DNA of 64,000 bases, taken from Flagellimonas alvinocaridis (lineage in GTDB: Bacteria; Bacteroidota; Bacteroidia; Flavobacteriales; Flavobacteriaceae). Positions 26,341 to 35,342 of this stretch are shown here, one piece after another (within the stretch, counting starts at the first letter, position 1; each line of letters begins with the position of its first letter). Position numbers and translations under genes: made by a program. The notes beneath the pieces were generated by a model. That model was given only the letters and a program-made list of their open reading frames with translations. It had not been told where the DNA came from and searched no databases. The stretch is from the NCBI RefSeq assembly GCF_004916895.1, contig NZ_SNTZ01000004.1, positions 124,001 to 188,000 of the forward strand, given 5' to 3'.

Positions 26341-26819
26341 GCCTGTTTGTGTTGTATGGTTGAAGGAGCCACGCCAAACGACTCTGGAAGCTCCATTTTA
26401 GTAAAATGTTGTATCCCCACTTTAATGAGTGCATGATGATGGATCGTATGTTCCAGGTTGTACATGACCTCCCTGAAGTAATTGGAATCCAAACAGGTTT
26501 CTGCCCCACATAAATCATAAGTAACCTTTATGGACTTATTGGGTCGTTCCAATTGTCTCTGAATCAAGTCTAACTGCTCAATCGCATAAGACAATTCTAG
26601 TTCAATACGTTGATTTCGTTCTCTACGGTCATAGGATACATCGGCCTGATCATACCCTTTCAGCAAGCATAGATAAAGTTCAATGATGTGTCTTGTATGC
26701 TGACCGATAGTTGAGTTAAATAGAACAGTGCACGATTTTGAGTAACATTCCCCCGGGATTTGCTGGAGGATTTGCTTGAACTGCTCAATGGTGTCCACAG
26801 AAGATTTGAACATACTCAT
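26328..26819 (-). CDS. DinB-like metal-dependent protein
   Basis: A 163-residue four-helix-bundle-type protein. Candidate metal ligands are His in IGQHTRHIIEL (about residues 40-44) and the His cluster in HTIHHHALIKVG near residue 130, matching the spaced His triad of the DinB/YfiT superfamily. Members include bacillithiol and mycothiol S-transferases, and ypdA lies 4 kb away, so a thiol-transferase role is possible but inferred. It overlaps the LysE-type gene by 4 bases (ATGA) and the NRDE gene by 13, within the four-gene operon. Confidence 0.72.
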   Translation of the reverse strand: MSMFKSSVDTIEQFKQILQQIPGECYSKSCTVLFNSTIGQHTRHIIELYLCLLKGYDQADVSYDRRERNQRIELELSYAIEQLDLIQRQLERPNKSIKVTYDLCGAETCLDSNYFREVMYNLEHTIHHHALIKVGIQHFTKMELPESFGVAPSTIQHKQACAQ

Positions 26820-27469
26820 TGTGTTTTATAGTTTAATCGTTTTTTGATGAACAGGTACATAAGATAGAAAGAAAATCCAAGGTATAGCAATCCCATGAGG
26901 AGATTGGTCACCCTGCTGTAATCATTATAATTTGTAAGAATATATTTTCCGGCTAGGACAAAAACACCCAGTCCGATCATGGTGCCAACACCGATTCCTG
27001 AGATGTAAAAGGAATAGTACTTTAGGTTTGCTCTTAAAATGCCTTTGTTTTCCAACACCTTGTTCCAAGTCATCCAAAATGGTATTTGAAGGGGATTCAA
27101 GGCACTGAGCAAAAATCCGAGCATGAAGGTGGACTTCAATTGGGGCAATACATCTATTTTAGAATCCACTTCGCTGATTTTGGCCAAATCCATAAAATGG
27201 GAAACAGACAAATACATCAATAATAAAACCCCGAACGGAAGAAGGTAATCCATGACTTTTCCATCCATTTGCAGTCTTTCAGTCCCATACAGGGTTAACC
27301 GCACCACTACAAGTTCCACCAAAATTACGGCAAGGCAAAACCATAGGGCCGAATACGTTCCCTGGGAAGCAGCAATATCAAAAGCCGTTAGGTTTAGTGT
27401 TCCTAAAGGCAATGCCCCTAAAAAACTAATGAGAAGACCTGAAAAAGCAACTTTTAAACAGTGTTTCAT
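26816..27469 (-). CDS. LysE-family exporter
   Basis: A 217-residue inner membrane protein with about six transmembrane segments (for example 8-28, 40-58, 73-90, 112-130, 150-172, 185-207). The N-terminal motif ALPLGTLNLTAFDIA and the central SALNPLQIPFW (a form of the family's NP motif) are characteristic of LysE/RhtB transporters, which export amino acids or related small molecules. It is the first gene of the four-gene operon. Substrate unknown; the downstream ATP-grasp enzyme suggests an amino acid or peptide-like product. Confidence 0.82.
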   Translation of the reverse strand: MKHCLKVAFSGLLISFLGALPLGTLNLTAFDIAASQGTYSALWFCLAVILVELVVVRLTLYGTERLQMDGKVMDYLLPFGVLLLMYLSVSHFMDLAKISEVDSKIDVLPQLKSTFMLGFLLSALNPLQIPFWMTWNKVLENKGILRANLKYYSFYISGIGVGTMIGLGVFVLAGKYILTNYNDYSRVTNLLMGLLYLGFSFYLMYLFIKKRLNYKTQ

Positions 27470-27575
27470 GCAACAGAAATGGCCAACGGGCTGTAAAACA
27501 ATACCCTAAAGTACTATTCTAGACCCAGCAAAAACAAATTACCTATCTAGTTTAGACTACCTTATATCCAAAAAG

Positions 27576-28022
27576 TTACCGATTCTTTATTTTTTCCCAG
27601 TTCTTGTCCGCCTTTGTTTTTAGTTTATCCGGAGATTCATTCTGCCAGAGTTTCAAGGTATTGGTGTTTCCGGAATTATAGAACAGATACAACTTGTTGT
27701 CCCTAATTTCGAACGTTTTGGGATCCACATTCACTTTCTTTCCGGATACGGCCACTGCATAGGCGCAATATCCTCCATACTCAGGAAGATAGTTATTGGG
27801 CATTGCCTTGAACTTGTCCAAATTTTCCTGATTGTGAAACTTGAATTGTACCCCATCAAACTCAGTGGAGAATTTTTTGAGGCCCTCTTTGGCCTTCCCA
27901 TCAAAGTATGCCACAACGTCATATCCATTGGCGGCATACCCCTTTTTAACATTGTAATCTACGGACTGAGCCTGAAGAAACGTTCCCATCAAAAGGAACA
28001 GTACCACTACTATTTTTTTCAT
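27576..28022 (-). CDS. secreted YHS domain-containing protein
   Basis: A 148-residue protein with a signal peptide (MKKIVVVLFLLMGTFLQAQ). The mature part has the layout of exported YHS proteins: GYAANGYDVVAYF, FKFHNQENLDKF, and YLPEYGGYCAYAVA with a single conserved Cys. YHS domains are associated with metal handling; the periplasmic role here is not established. It lies 106 bases upstream of the LysE operon in the same direction, without a clear terminator between. Confidence 0.85.
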   Translation of the reverse strand: MKKIVVVLFLLMGTFLQAQSVDYNVKKGYAANGYDVVAYFDGKAKEGLKKFSTEFDGVQFKFHNQENLDKFKAMPNNYLPEYGGYCAYAVAVSGKKVNVDPKTFEIRDNKLYLFYNSGNTNTLKLWQNESPDKLKTKADKNWEKIKNR

Positions 28023-28189
28023 CTTGATTGTGTTGAAGGTTACAAAAATGTTGGTTCCCTTGTGGAAAGACCAACCCAGTTGCTCTTCTTAGTCCTTAGA
28101 AATGGGACTTCCTTTCACAAAAAAGAAAAATAGTACCGAAAATCATCTACCAATAGGTATAAAAAGTTTGAATATCCTGGAATGATTTT

Positions 28190-29287
28190 TTAAAAGGGTA
28201 ATTGATATGTGCCAGACTGCACCTCACCTATAATTTCTTGTACCCTTGGCTGAAATTGCTGTGGAGTTTCAGGTAAAACCGATTCCAATTCCTTTACGGC
28301 CCGTTTGGGATCGTTCAAAAAATAGTGGCTTATCCCTTTATTGATTTTCAGGAACCAAGCTTCTGGATATTCCTTGATCTTGGAACTGACAAAATCCAAT
28401 GCCTTTTTAGGTTGATTCAGCCTTAACATCAACATGGAAGTACTATTGGCCTCCATGGCATTGTCCACCATTCCAGAAGCCTCATCCAAGACTGCAGATA
28501 CCTCATCCGATCTACCCAATTGCTCCAAAAGCAATGCTTTGGTGGACATATTGGTCAGGTTTTTGTCTGCCGCAAAGCCATTGAATCCACCATTAATGGA
28601 CCTATTGGCCCACTGCAAGGCCTCTTCCAGGTTGGTATTATGCTCCAAACACCACCGGGCGGCATCGTTCCAGGCCTGCCAATGATAGGTATTTATTCCC
28701 CGGAGCTCGCTTCTAAAACTTTCCACCACGGTGGTTTCCAAATCCACCGACACTTTAAATGGAATACGCTTGTCTGCCCATTCCAATCCGATGTTCACCG
28801 AATTTGGTGTCCAATCCAAAAACTCATAATCCAATTTTTCAGAAAACCCACAGGCCACTCCATTGACATTCACTGCTAGGGTAACATCATTTTCCCTATC
28901 CAAATAGTAGCTTCCCCATTGGTTATGGTTATGGGCGAACAGGAGTTCAAAATTGTTTCCATCCGGAACAATATGAAATCCATAGGTTCCCGCTTTAAGG
29001 AGCTGTCCCTCAATGAGCACATCCGTACTAAAGCTGATGGTAGTATTCATATTGGCCCCTGCGCGCCAAGCAATGGGTTCCCCTTTTTGGGGAATAATAT
29101 TGGGGTTATTCCAAACATCCCTACCGTTTACGGATGGGCTACCGTAGCTTATGGTAATATCGGTCACGGCCAATTGTTGGGTTTCGCTGACCTGGTTACT
29201 GGTCTGCGGTATTTTTAAGGTGTGGAATTGGGCAAATGCCCCCAAAGGTGCACTTAGTAACAGGGCACATACAAAAAGTCTTAGCAT
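28190..29287 (-). CDS. exported DUF2911 protein with C-terminal helical repeats
   Basis: A 365-residue secreted protein from the ATG at 29287, which gives a signal peptide (MLRLFVCALLLSAPLGAFA). The DUF2911 region (about 30-185) shows ITISYGSPSVNGRDVW, WRAGANMNTTISFSTDV, GTYGFHIVP, and the NQWGSYYLD tract. The C-terminal part (about 215-360) is alpha-helical with TPR-like repeats (EEALQWANRSI, KGISHYFLNDPKRAVKELESV). Function unknown. An earlier in-frame Met would add 17 non-signal residues and is less likely. Confidence 0.82.
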   Translation of the reverse strand: MLRLFVCALLLSAPLGAFAQFHTLKIPQTSNQVSETQQLAVTDITISYGSPSVNGRDVWNNPNIIPQKGEPIAWRAGANMNTTISFSTDVLIEGQLLKAGTYGFHIVPDGNNFELLFAHNHNQWGSYYLDRENDVTLAVNVNGVACGFSEKLDYEFLDWTPNSVNIGLEWADKRIPFKVSVDLETTVVESFRSELRGINTYHWQAWNDAARWCLEHNTNLEEALQWANRSINGGFNGFAADKNLTNMSTKALLLEQLGRSDEVSAVLDEASGMVDNAMEANSTSMLMLRLNQPKKALDFVSSKIKEYPEAWFLKINKGISHYFLNDPKRAVKELESVLPETPQQFQPRVQEIIGEVQSGTYQLPF

Positions 29288-29416
29288 TATATTTTCCATT
29301 TTCAACTTTATAATCGTTAACATTAATTGGCTTGCCATTAACCCATTGAATGACTTATATTGTGCAAGCTTAGTTCGATTTTGGGCTTTTTGATTCCTGA
29401 TTTTCGAATTCCGAAG

Positions 29417-30463
29417 ATGTTTTTTATGAAAGATTTTCTTTTTTTGGCCTTCTTTTCGGGTATTGCCATAGCCTTGGGCTTCTTGATTTCCTTTTACCTC
29501 CTTTTTGTGCGAAACGAACAGCGTTTTAAACTAAAGTTTTTGGGTTTTCTCTTTATGGCCCTTTCCCTACGGATTGTAAAATCCATTTTGTTTTTTTCGG
29601 GAGAGATTCCCAATCTCGCCGTAGCCATTGGATATTTGGGCCTTTCGTGTATTGGCCCTCTTCTATGGTTATACTTTAAGTATTTTGATGTTGAAACCCA
29701 AAAATTGGCACCAAAGGACTTACTTCATTTTATACCTGCACTTATAGGTATGGTCCATATTGCCTTGTCCCAAAACCCTGTGGCCAGCTTCTACTATCTC
29801 TATACCACCTGCGGCCTTTTCATCTATGTATTGGCCGCTTGGTTCAAGTTTCGTCAGTATGGCGAAAGCAAAGCCGTTTTCCATAAATGGAATTCCCTTT
29901 TGATTCTCACTGTGGGATGTTTTGGAGGCATCTTTCTTTTTCAATTTTACACGGACACTATGTATAACTACGCCATGGGGGCAGTGGTTGCCGCGATCAT
30001 GGTTTTTGGGCTTTTGGTCTTTCTGCTGAACAATCCTGTGCTCTTTCCTTCAAAAAAGAAAAGTATTGCGGTAGATTCTTCCCTTATCAATCGTATCAAA
30101 TCCGAACTCAACACCCAAAAAATCTATCAGGAACCTTCACTTACCTTGGATAAGTTTGCCAAAAAATTAAATCACCCTGCTTACCTGATTTCCCGAATCA
30201 TTAAACAGGAATACGGAATGACCTTTCCTGAACTCATCAACTATTGCAGGATACAACAAGTGGCCGCCGCCTTGTCCAATGGAAGGGGAAAAAATGTAAA
30301 AATTGAGGCCTTGGCCTATGAAGCGGGTTTTAATACCCCTTCTACATTTTACACCGCCTTCAAGAAATTTACCGGAATGAATCCCACAGAGTTTCAGAAA
30401 ACCCCATCCAAAGTACAAGCAGAAGTCCTCTCCAATCCAAATCTAGCCTATTTAAAAAAATGA
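29417..30463 (+). CDS. membrane-anchored AraC-family transcriptional regulator
   Basis: A 348-residue protein with seven or so predicted transmembrane segments in the first 215 residues and an AraC-type double helix-turn-helix at the C terminus (LTLDKFAKKLNHPAYLISRI, then IEALAYEAGFNTPSTFYTAFKKFTGMNPTEF). This membrane AraC layout is common in Bacteroidota. The start is either ATG 29417 or ATG 29426; both keep the first membrane segment. It lies at the edge of the sulfatase/PNGase locus, convergent with the sulfatase gene, and could respond to an envelope signal; its targets are unknown. Confidence 0.82.
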   Translation: MFFMKDFLFLAFFSGIAIALGFLISFYLLFVRNEQRFKLKFLGFLFMALSLRIVKSILFFSGEIPNLAVAIGYLGLSCIGPLLWLYFKYFDVETQKLAPKDLLHFIPALIGMVHIALSQNPVASFYYLYTTCGLFIYVLAAWFKFRQYGESKAVFHKWNSLLILTVGCFGGIFLFQFYTDTMYNYAMGAVVAAIMVFGLLVFLLNNPVLFPSKKKSIAVDSSLINRIKSELNTQKIYQEPSLTLDKFAKKLNHPAYLISRIIKQEYGMTFPELINYCRIQQVAAALSNGRGKNVKIEALAYEAGFNTPSTFYTAFKKFTGMNPTEFQKTPSKVQAEVLSNPNLAYLKK

Positions 30464-30557
30464 AGTGTGGGTGGGACTATTTTTAGCCCACATAAACATG
30501 AGCTTTGTTCTCATTTTATGGTTTTTTGAAATAGCTAGACTTCCTTATGCAAGCCTT

Positions 30558-32138
30558 TTACTCTTGTTCGGCCAATAAGTCGTTTTCTATCAAAGGAATT
30601 CTAAACCGTTCTGTTTCCGCATTGGTATGCTCTTGATCAAAGATTTGCGCCGCTTTCTGGAGAATTTCGGGATGGTCTCTTGCAATATTATTGCTCTCCG
30701 CTGGGTCTTGTTCCAGATCATACAGTTCTAAAGTGGGAGCTTCCTTGTCTTTTAAATGTTGGCGCACTACTTTCCATTTTCCCATTCGGATGGCCACTTG
30801 TCCGCCATATTCAGGAAATTCCCAGAATAAGAAATCGTGCTGTTGCTGCCCCTCTGCTCCCAACAGAGTAGGTAAAAAGCTGATTCCATCAGTATCTTGT
30901 GGAGTTTCATAGCCCACAACATCGGCCAAGGTGGCCATCACATCATAATGGGCGGAAATATGATCGGATGTGGTACCCGCCTTGATTTTTGCAGGCCATG
31001 AGGCAATCATGGGAACCCGTATACCACCTTCGTAGACAAAACCCTTGCCTTGGCCATACGCCTCTCCAAATGGACCTGAGCTGTTAAAATAAGCCCCATC
31101 GGTTCCTCCCGTGAAGGTAACTCCATTATCCGAGGAGAAAATAATCAAGGTATTTTCATAAAGTCCTTCTGCTTTTAAATAGGCCACCAGCTTGCCGACA
31201 TTCTCATCCAAATAGGAAATCATGGCCGCGTAACCCGCCTTTGGGTTTTGATGGGGAAAATACCCGTTTTGTCCCAAATAAGGTTCTTCTTCACCAAACT
31301 TTTCCTTGTAGTGGTCTACCCATCTTTGTGGTGCCTGGATAGGATTATGGGGAATAGGGGTTGCCCAATAGAAGAAAAATGGGTTTTCCTTATTTTTTTG
31401 AAGGAAGCCCATCATTTTTTCATACATCAATTCTGGGGCATAGTCGTTCAAGTTGTAATTCTTGTAACTTTTGGGATCATTAGGGTCGGCGCCTTCTTCA
31501 AGCTTGGTATTGGGTGGAATAGTATCGTTGTCCAGATGTACCCTATTCTCATTTTCATACAAATGAACTGGATAGTAGGTGTGTGCCTGTCTTTGACAGT
31601 TGTACCCAAAGAAATAGTCGAATCCCATTTTAGTCGGGATGGCGTTGGTGTGCGGAGCCCCGAGGCCCCATTTTCCAACAAGACCGGTAGTATACCCCTG
31701 TTTCTGAAGCAATTGTGGAAATAGCAAGGTAGAATCCGGTATAGGTCGTTGTCCTTCCAATGTGGAGTCTTTAATAGCTTCTTTATAATCCCAAACCTTG
31801 CCTCGTTCACGCCACTCGTCATTTCCCCGAATATAGGCGTGCCCTGCATGCTTTCCTGTGAGCAACATGTAACGGGCAGGTGCACAGACCGGAGCCCCGG
31901 TATAATGTTGCGTAAACAACATACCATTTTTGGCAAGGGCATCAATATTGGGGGTTTCAATTTTTTCCTGACCATAAACACCTAATTCTCCATATCCCAA
32001 ATCATCGGCCAAAATATATATGATGTTTGGTTTCTGATCATTTTGAGTAATTTCCTTGGGTTCTTCCTTACAAGAAAATATCAGCATAGATAGTAGGGAT
32101 AGAAAGAAGAACTGTTGGGCTTGGTTTGTTGATTTCAT
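30558..32138 (-). CDS. lipoprotein sulfatase (formylglycine type, S1 family)
   Basis: A 526-residue arylsulfatase-family hydrolase. The N terminus has a lipobox (LIFSC, Cys23), so it is surface or periplasm anchored. Metal-binding Asp pair ADDLGYG (45-46) and the formylglycine motif CAPAR (85-89) followed by LLTGKH are intact, as is GKWGLG and the FFSSDNGVTF-like metal site (IIFSSDNGVT). The Cys-type motif needs an FGE or anSME maturase to be active; the FGE-fold protein in this window lacks the catalytic cysteines. Divergent from the PNGase F-like gene across 260 bases. Sulfated glycan substrate not determined. Confidence 0.93.
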   Translation of the reverse strand: MKSTNQAQQFFFLSLLSMLIFSCKEEPKEITQNDQKPNIIYILADDLGYGELGVYGQEKIETPNIDALAKNGMLFTQHYTGAPVCAPARYMLLTGKHAGHAYIRGNDEWRERGKVWDYKEAIKDSTLEGQRPIPDSTLLFPQLLQKQGYTTGLVGKWGLGAPHTNAIPTKMGFDYFFGYNCQRQAHTYYPVHLYENENRVHLDNDTIPPNTKLEEGADPNDPKSYKNYNLNDYAPELMYEKMMGFLQKNKENPFFFYWATPIPHNPIQAPQRWVDHYKEKFGEEEPYLGQNGYFPHQNPKAGYAAMISYLDENVGKLVAYLKAEGLYENTLIIFSSDNGVTFTGGTDGAYFNSSGPFGEAYGQGKGFVYEGGIRVPMIASWPAKIKAGTTSDHISAHYDVMATLADVVGYETPQDTDGISFLPTLLGAEGQQQHDFLFWEFPEYGGQVAIRMGKWKVVRQHLKDKEAPTLELYDLEQDPAESNNIARDHPEILQKAAQIFDQEHTNAETERFRIPLIENDLLAEQE

Positions 32139-32353
32139 GAGATATTGCTAACTGTTGCCCACTAAAATAAAAACTATTTATAACCGTACAAAACACTTTT
32201 AATTTCAATGGAAAGTCCACTCTGTCAAATACCAAGTCCAACAGGCATTATCCTTTTGGTTTAATGGATTTCCGTTACGATTTTATCCTTCAAATCGCCA
32301 TCACATATTTTTTCATTTTTTGTTGAATTTAGGTCATGTCGTATCAAAAAATA

Positions 32354-32361
32354 TATTTTTG
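32354..32361 (+). promoter_or_regulatory. candidate -7 element for the PNGase F-like gene
   Basis: TATTTTTG matches TAnnTTTG, 37 bases before the ATG at 32399, in the 260-base divergent region with the sulfatase gene. It lies downstream of the alternative TTG at 32336. Confidence 0.5.
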
Positions 32362-32398
32362 CGCCTTAAGAATACCTACAATCTCTAAATACAGCCAA

Positions 32399-34333
32399 AT
32401 GAAATTCAACCTTAGACTCTCAACAGTATTGGTCGTTCTCCTTATGACAGGATGCCAAAATGCCCCAAGTGAAAAAAGCATTCATACGGTGACCACCCAC
32501 GACCATATGACCATAGTGTGCAATCCCAATAAAGGAAACAACCCGTTTCCTGCCTGGGGAGTTTTTCCAAGCAAAGAGGAGTCGGTAAGGCGAATTTTCA
32601 TGGAAGTGGCATTAGGGCATCCTGACTCCATCAATATTGCACATTGGGATTATCTGGATCCCATAAGAATAAAACGGGTCGGCGGAATCAAAGGGGATAC
32701 CTTGGATTTGGAAATTGGTAAAATGTTGACTCCTTATGGCAGTAATTTCAAAAAGGATTGGCGTTGGCATTGGCGAATTGATGTGACCGACTTTGCAAAT
32801 GTTCTAAGGGACAGTGTTGAAATAGAATACAATCATACAGGCTATGAGGCTACCACTGTGGGCTGGGACCTCAATGTGAGTTTTCATATGGAACTTGGAG
32901 ACCCCGTGGCACAACCCATTGCCTATAAAAAAGTATATGATGGCAACTTTAAATATGGCGATCCTGAAAACCCCATTGAAGAATCGCTTACCCCTCAAAA
33001 GATCGAGATGGAGGAAGGCAGTGCTTTCAGCAGGCTTCGGATATTGCATACCGGTCACGGCTATGATCGTCCAAAAGGGTGCAGCGAGTTCTGTAGCAGA
33101 TGGCGGGAAGTATTGTTAGATGGAGAGAGCATTGACCGAAGGGACATGTGGAAAGAGTGTGCGGACAACAATTTATATCCGCAAGGAGGAACTTGGATAT
33201 TTGACCGTGCCTATTGGTGCCCTGGAGACCTTCAGGCTCCGGATATTATTGATTTTCCAGTCACTGATACTTCCCACACCATTGATTTTGAAATGGAACC
33301 CTATACGGCCACCGAGAACATACAGGCCAATGAGAGCATTAGTGCACTACTTTTTCAATATGGAGAACCCACCAAAAAATTTGATGTATCCCTGGACCAA
33401 ATTTTGGTGCCTAGTTCAGCTCCAGAGTTGAACCGCTTCAACCCCTCGATTGCCGAACCAAAAATTGTCATCAAAAACTTGGGCAGTGAGCCTTTGACTT
33501 CCCTAACCATTGTGTATGGTACGCAAGGCTTTGATGAAAAAACCCTAGAATGGACTGGGAACTTGGATTTCTATGAAGAAACCCTTGTTACGCTTCCGGG
33601 GTCCATCGATTTTAATTTTGGTGGGAACAGCTTTTATGCCGAATTAAAAAAACCTAATGGTCAAAAGGATGAATGGCCTTCGGACAATAAAAATGAGTCC
33701 AGTTTCAACTCACCCAAAGAAATGCCCAAACAAGTAGTGGTGACTTATAAATCCAACAATACCCCAGAGGAAAACATGATTCGAATTTTGAACGGGGCTA
33801 ACAAGGTAATTTATGAAATTGACCCACAAACGGTTCAAAAAGATATCCTTTACAAAGACACCTTGGACCTTACCTTGGGGACATATAGAATGACCTTGGA
33901 AGATTCTACCCATAATGGATTGGAATTCTGGTTTATGCCACAGCAAGGTTTTGGTTATTTACAATTATCTGATACGACCGGTAGGGTACTACATCGATTT
34001 GAAAGTGATTGTGGCATTGGTGAGCAATTTGATTTCTCAGTGAAGGAAAACCCCAGATTGGATGATGGGGTTGAACAAAGCCTTTTAAAACTCCATCCTA
34101 GAAGAATACAAGACAAGACGCAGCTTTTTGTTCAGCTACAGCAACCCACAGACGGAGAAATACACATCTTAAAGGATGGCGACGTGCAGAAAACCATCCC
34201 TTTTAGCCAAGTAAAGGATACCACTTTTACCATAGACATGGTTGACTTTGAAGATGGCAGGTATGTAATTGAGCTTTTTCTAAACAACGAATCCAAGCTA
34301 AAACAACGCATATCCAAACAGACCCAACAATAG
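32399..34333 (+). CDS. lipoprotein PNGase F-like amidase with C-terminal extension
   Basis: A 644-residue protein from the ATG at 32399, with lipobox LLMTGC (Cys19). Residues about 30-320 resemble the two jelly-roll domains of peptide-N-glycosidase F, which cuts the Asn-linked glycan from glycoproteins. Matching landmarks are HWDYLD (82-87; the HWD in PNGase F contains the catalytic Asp), TGHGYD (218-223), GCSEFC (227-232, candidate catalytic Glu) and AYWCPGD (271-277). Known PNGase F is about 315 residues mature, so some 300 residues are extra: a CARDB-like segment (about 355-420), another beta domain, and a tail that resembles a degenerate type IX secretion sorting domain. Activity needs testing. 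Confidence 0.82.
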   Translation: MKFNLRLSTVLVVLLMTGCQNAPSEKSIHTVTTHDHMTIVCNPNKGNNPFPAWGVFPSKEESVRRIFMEVALGHPDSINIAHWDYLDPIRIKRVGGIKGDTLDLEIGKMLTPYGSNFKKDWRWHWRIDVTDFANVLRDSVEIEYNHTGYEATTVGWDLNVSFHMELGDPVAQPIAYKKVYDGNFKYGDPENPIEESLTPQKIEMEEGSAFSRLRILHTGHGYDRPKGCSEFCSRWREVLLDGESIDRRDMWKECADNNLYPQGGTWIFDRAYWCPGDLQAPDIIDFPVTDTSHTIDFEMEPYTATENIQANESISALLFQYGEPTKKFDVSLDQILVPSSAPELNRFNPSIAEPKIVIKNLGSEPLTSLTIVYGTQGFDEKTLEWTGNLDFYEETLVTLPGSIDFNFGGNSFYAELKKPNGQKDEWPSDNKNESSFNSPKEMPKQVVVTYKSNNTPEENMIRILNGANKVIYEIDPQTVQKDILYKDTLDLTLGTYRMTLEDSTHNGLEFWFMPQQGFGYLQLSDTTGRVLHRFESDCGIGEQFDFSVKENPRLDDGVEQSLLKLHPRRIQDKTQLFVQLQQPTDGEIHILKDGDVQKTIPFSQVKDTTFTIDMVDFEDGRYVIELFLNNESKLKQRISKQTQQ

Positions 34334-34557
34334 AAATAGTCGGTTAAATTCCTGATTGCACATTTCATAGCTATTGAACCCTAGTTTCAACATTGGCCAG
34401 GATTATGTTTTAACATATTTTTTACAAAACCAGGTTACCCTAAATTCACCTAAAATGGGTAAAAACAATAACGTTTTATTCTAAAAAACATATCAAAAGG
34501 AAAAACGGGCAAAAAAAGTATTACATTCTGTTAAAAAAAAGCAAATTCCACATTAAA

Positions 34558-34567
34558 TTTTATTTAC
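34558..34567 (+). promoter_or_regulatory. 10-base motif TTTTATTTAC upstream of the ECF sigma gene
   Basis: The same 10-mer recurs at 35291-35300 upstream of fecR. It overlaps a -7-like TACTTTTA (one mismatch from TAnnTTTG). A shared ECF-dependent promoter element is possible; inference only. The rest of the 295-base gap (34334-34628) is AT-rich with nothing recognised. Confidence 0.3.
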
Positions 34568-34628
34568 TTTTAGTCAAACAAATTGTTTCATTTAAAATCG
34601 TTTTTCAGCAATTTAAGTTTCCCCAATA

Positions 34629-35207
34629 ATGGGTCCACTATTCCTACATACAGATAAGGCTTTGTTGCACCGTTTGCAAAACAACGATGAAAGTGCATTG
34701 ACCGAACTCTATGAAAAATACTGGAACCCAGTTTATCTATATACCTACAATGTTCTTAGGGATAAGGAAATTTGTAAGGACATTGTACAGGATTTGTTCA
34801 TGGATATATGGAACAGAAGAGAAAAGCTCAATATCACATCTACATTTAAAGCCTATCTATTTTCCAGTGCTCGCTACCAAATATTTGCACAAATTCGACA
34901 AAAGGAGAAAAATCTTGGCAACCACTTATTTGAAAACTTAGATCAACGATTGCACCACAGCTCACCCGAGTCTGAATATCTTTACCAAGAGCTCGTCCAA
35001 AGAATAGGTGCAACCGTGGAAAGGTTGCCAAAAAAATGTAGGGAAGTCTATACCCTAAGTAGGGAGGAGCAATTGAGTCATGCAGAGATCTCACAATTTT
35101 TGGACATCTCCACAAAGACAGTTGAAAACCATATTTCCAAGGCATTAAAAGCCTTACGGAGTTCAGTGGGAAGTTATCTCTTCTTCATATGGTTTCTTTT
35201 CTTTTAA
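34629..35207 (+). CDS. ECF sigma factor of the FecI-like Bacteroidota family
   Basis: Extracytoplasmic function sigma factor of 192 residues. Region 2 is seen in LTELYEKYWNPVYLYTYNV and ICKDIVQDLFMDIWNRR, and region 4 in LPKKCREVYTLSREEQLSHAEISQFLDISTKTVENHISKAL with its helix-turn-helix. The hydrophobic end (SYLFFIWFLFF) is typical of these sigma factors. It is followed 135 bases later by fecR and then an STN-containing susC, the classical trans-envelope signalling module. It probably drives fecR-susC-susD transcription. Confidence 0.93.
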   Translation: MGPLFLHTDKALLHRLQNNDESALTELYEKYWNPVYLYTYNVLRDKEICKDIVQDLFMDIWNRREKLNITSTFKAYLFSSARYQIFAQIRQKEKNLGNHLFENLDQRLHHSSPESEYLYQELVQRIGATVERLPKKCREVYTLSREEQLSHAEISQFLDISTKTVENHISKALKALRSSVGSYLFFIWFLFF

Positions 35208-35290
35208 AAACCAAACGACACAAAAGTCTCTTTTTCAGCTTCATACATAAAAAATAAAAAAAATCCCATTTTGGAATAGGGGATACCTCC

Positions 35291-35300
35291 TTTTATTTAC
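35291..35300 (+). promoter_or_regulatory. second copy of TTTTATTTAC, upstream of fecR
   Basis: Identical to 34558-34567 and located 43 bases before the fecR ATG. Candidate ECF sigma or other regulator element; low certainty given AT-rich surroundings. Confidence 0.3.
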
Positions 35301-35342
35301 ACTATATAAAAAAAGGGTCACTACCGGGCCTGTATCGTCGCA

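Noticed and set aside
30464-30557. Weak inverted repeats (TGTGGG/CCCACA, ATGAG/CTCAT) between the AraC gene and the sulfatase gene
   Set aside because: The stems are short and loops large or poorly placed; possibly a terminator, but too weak to list.
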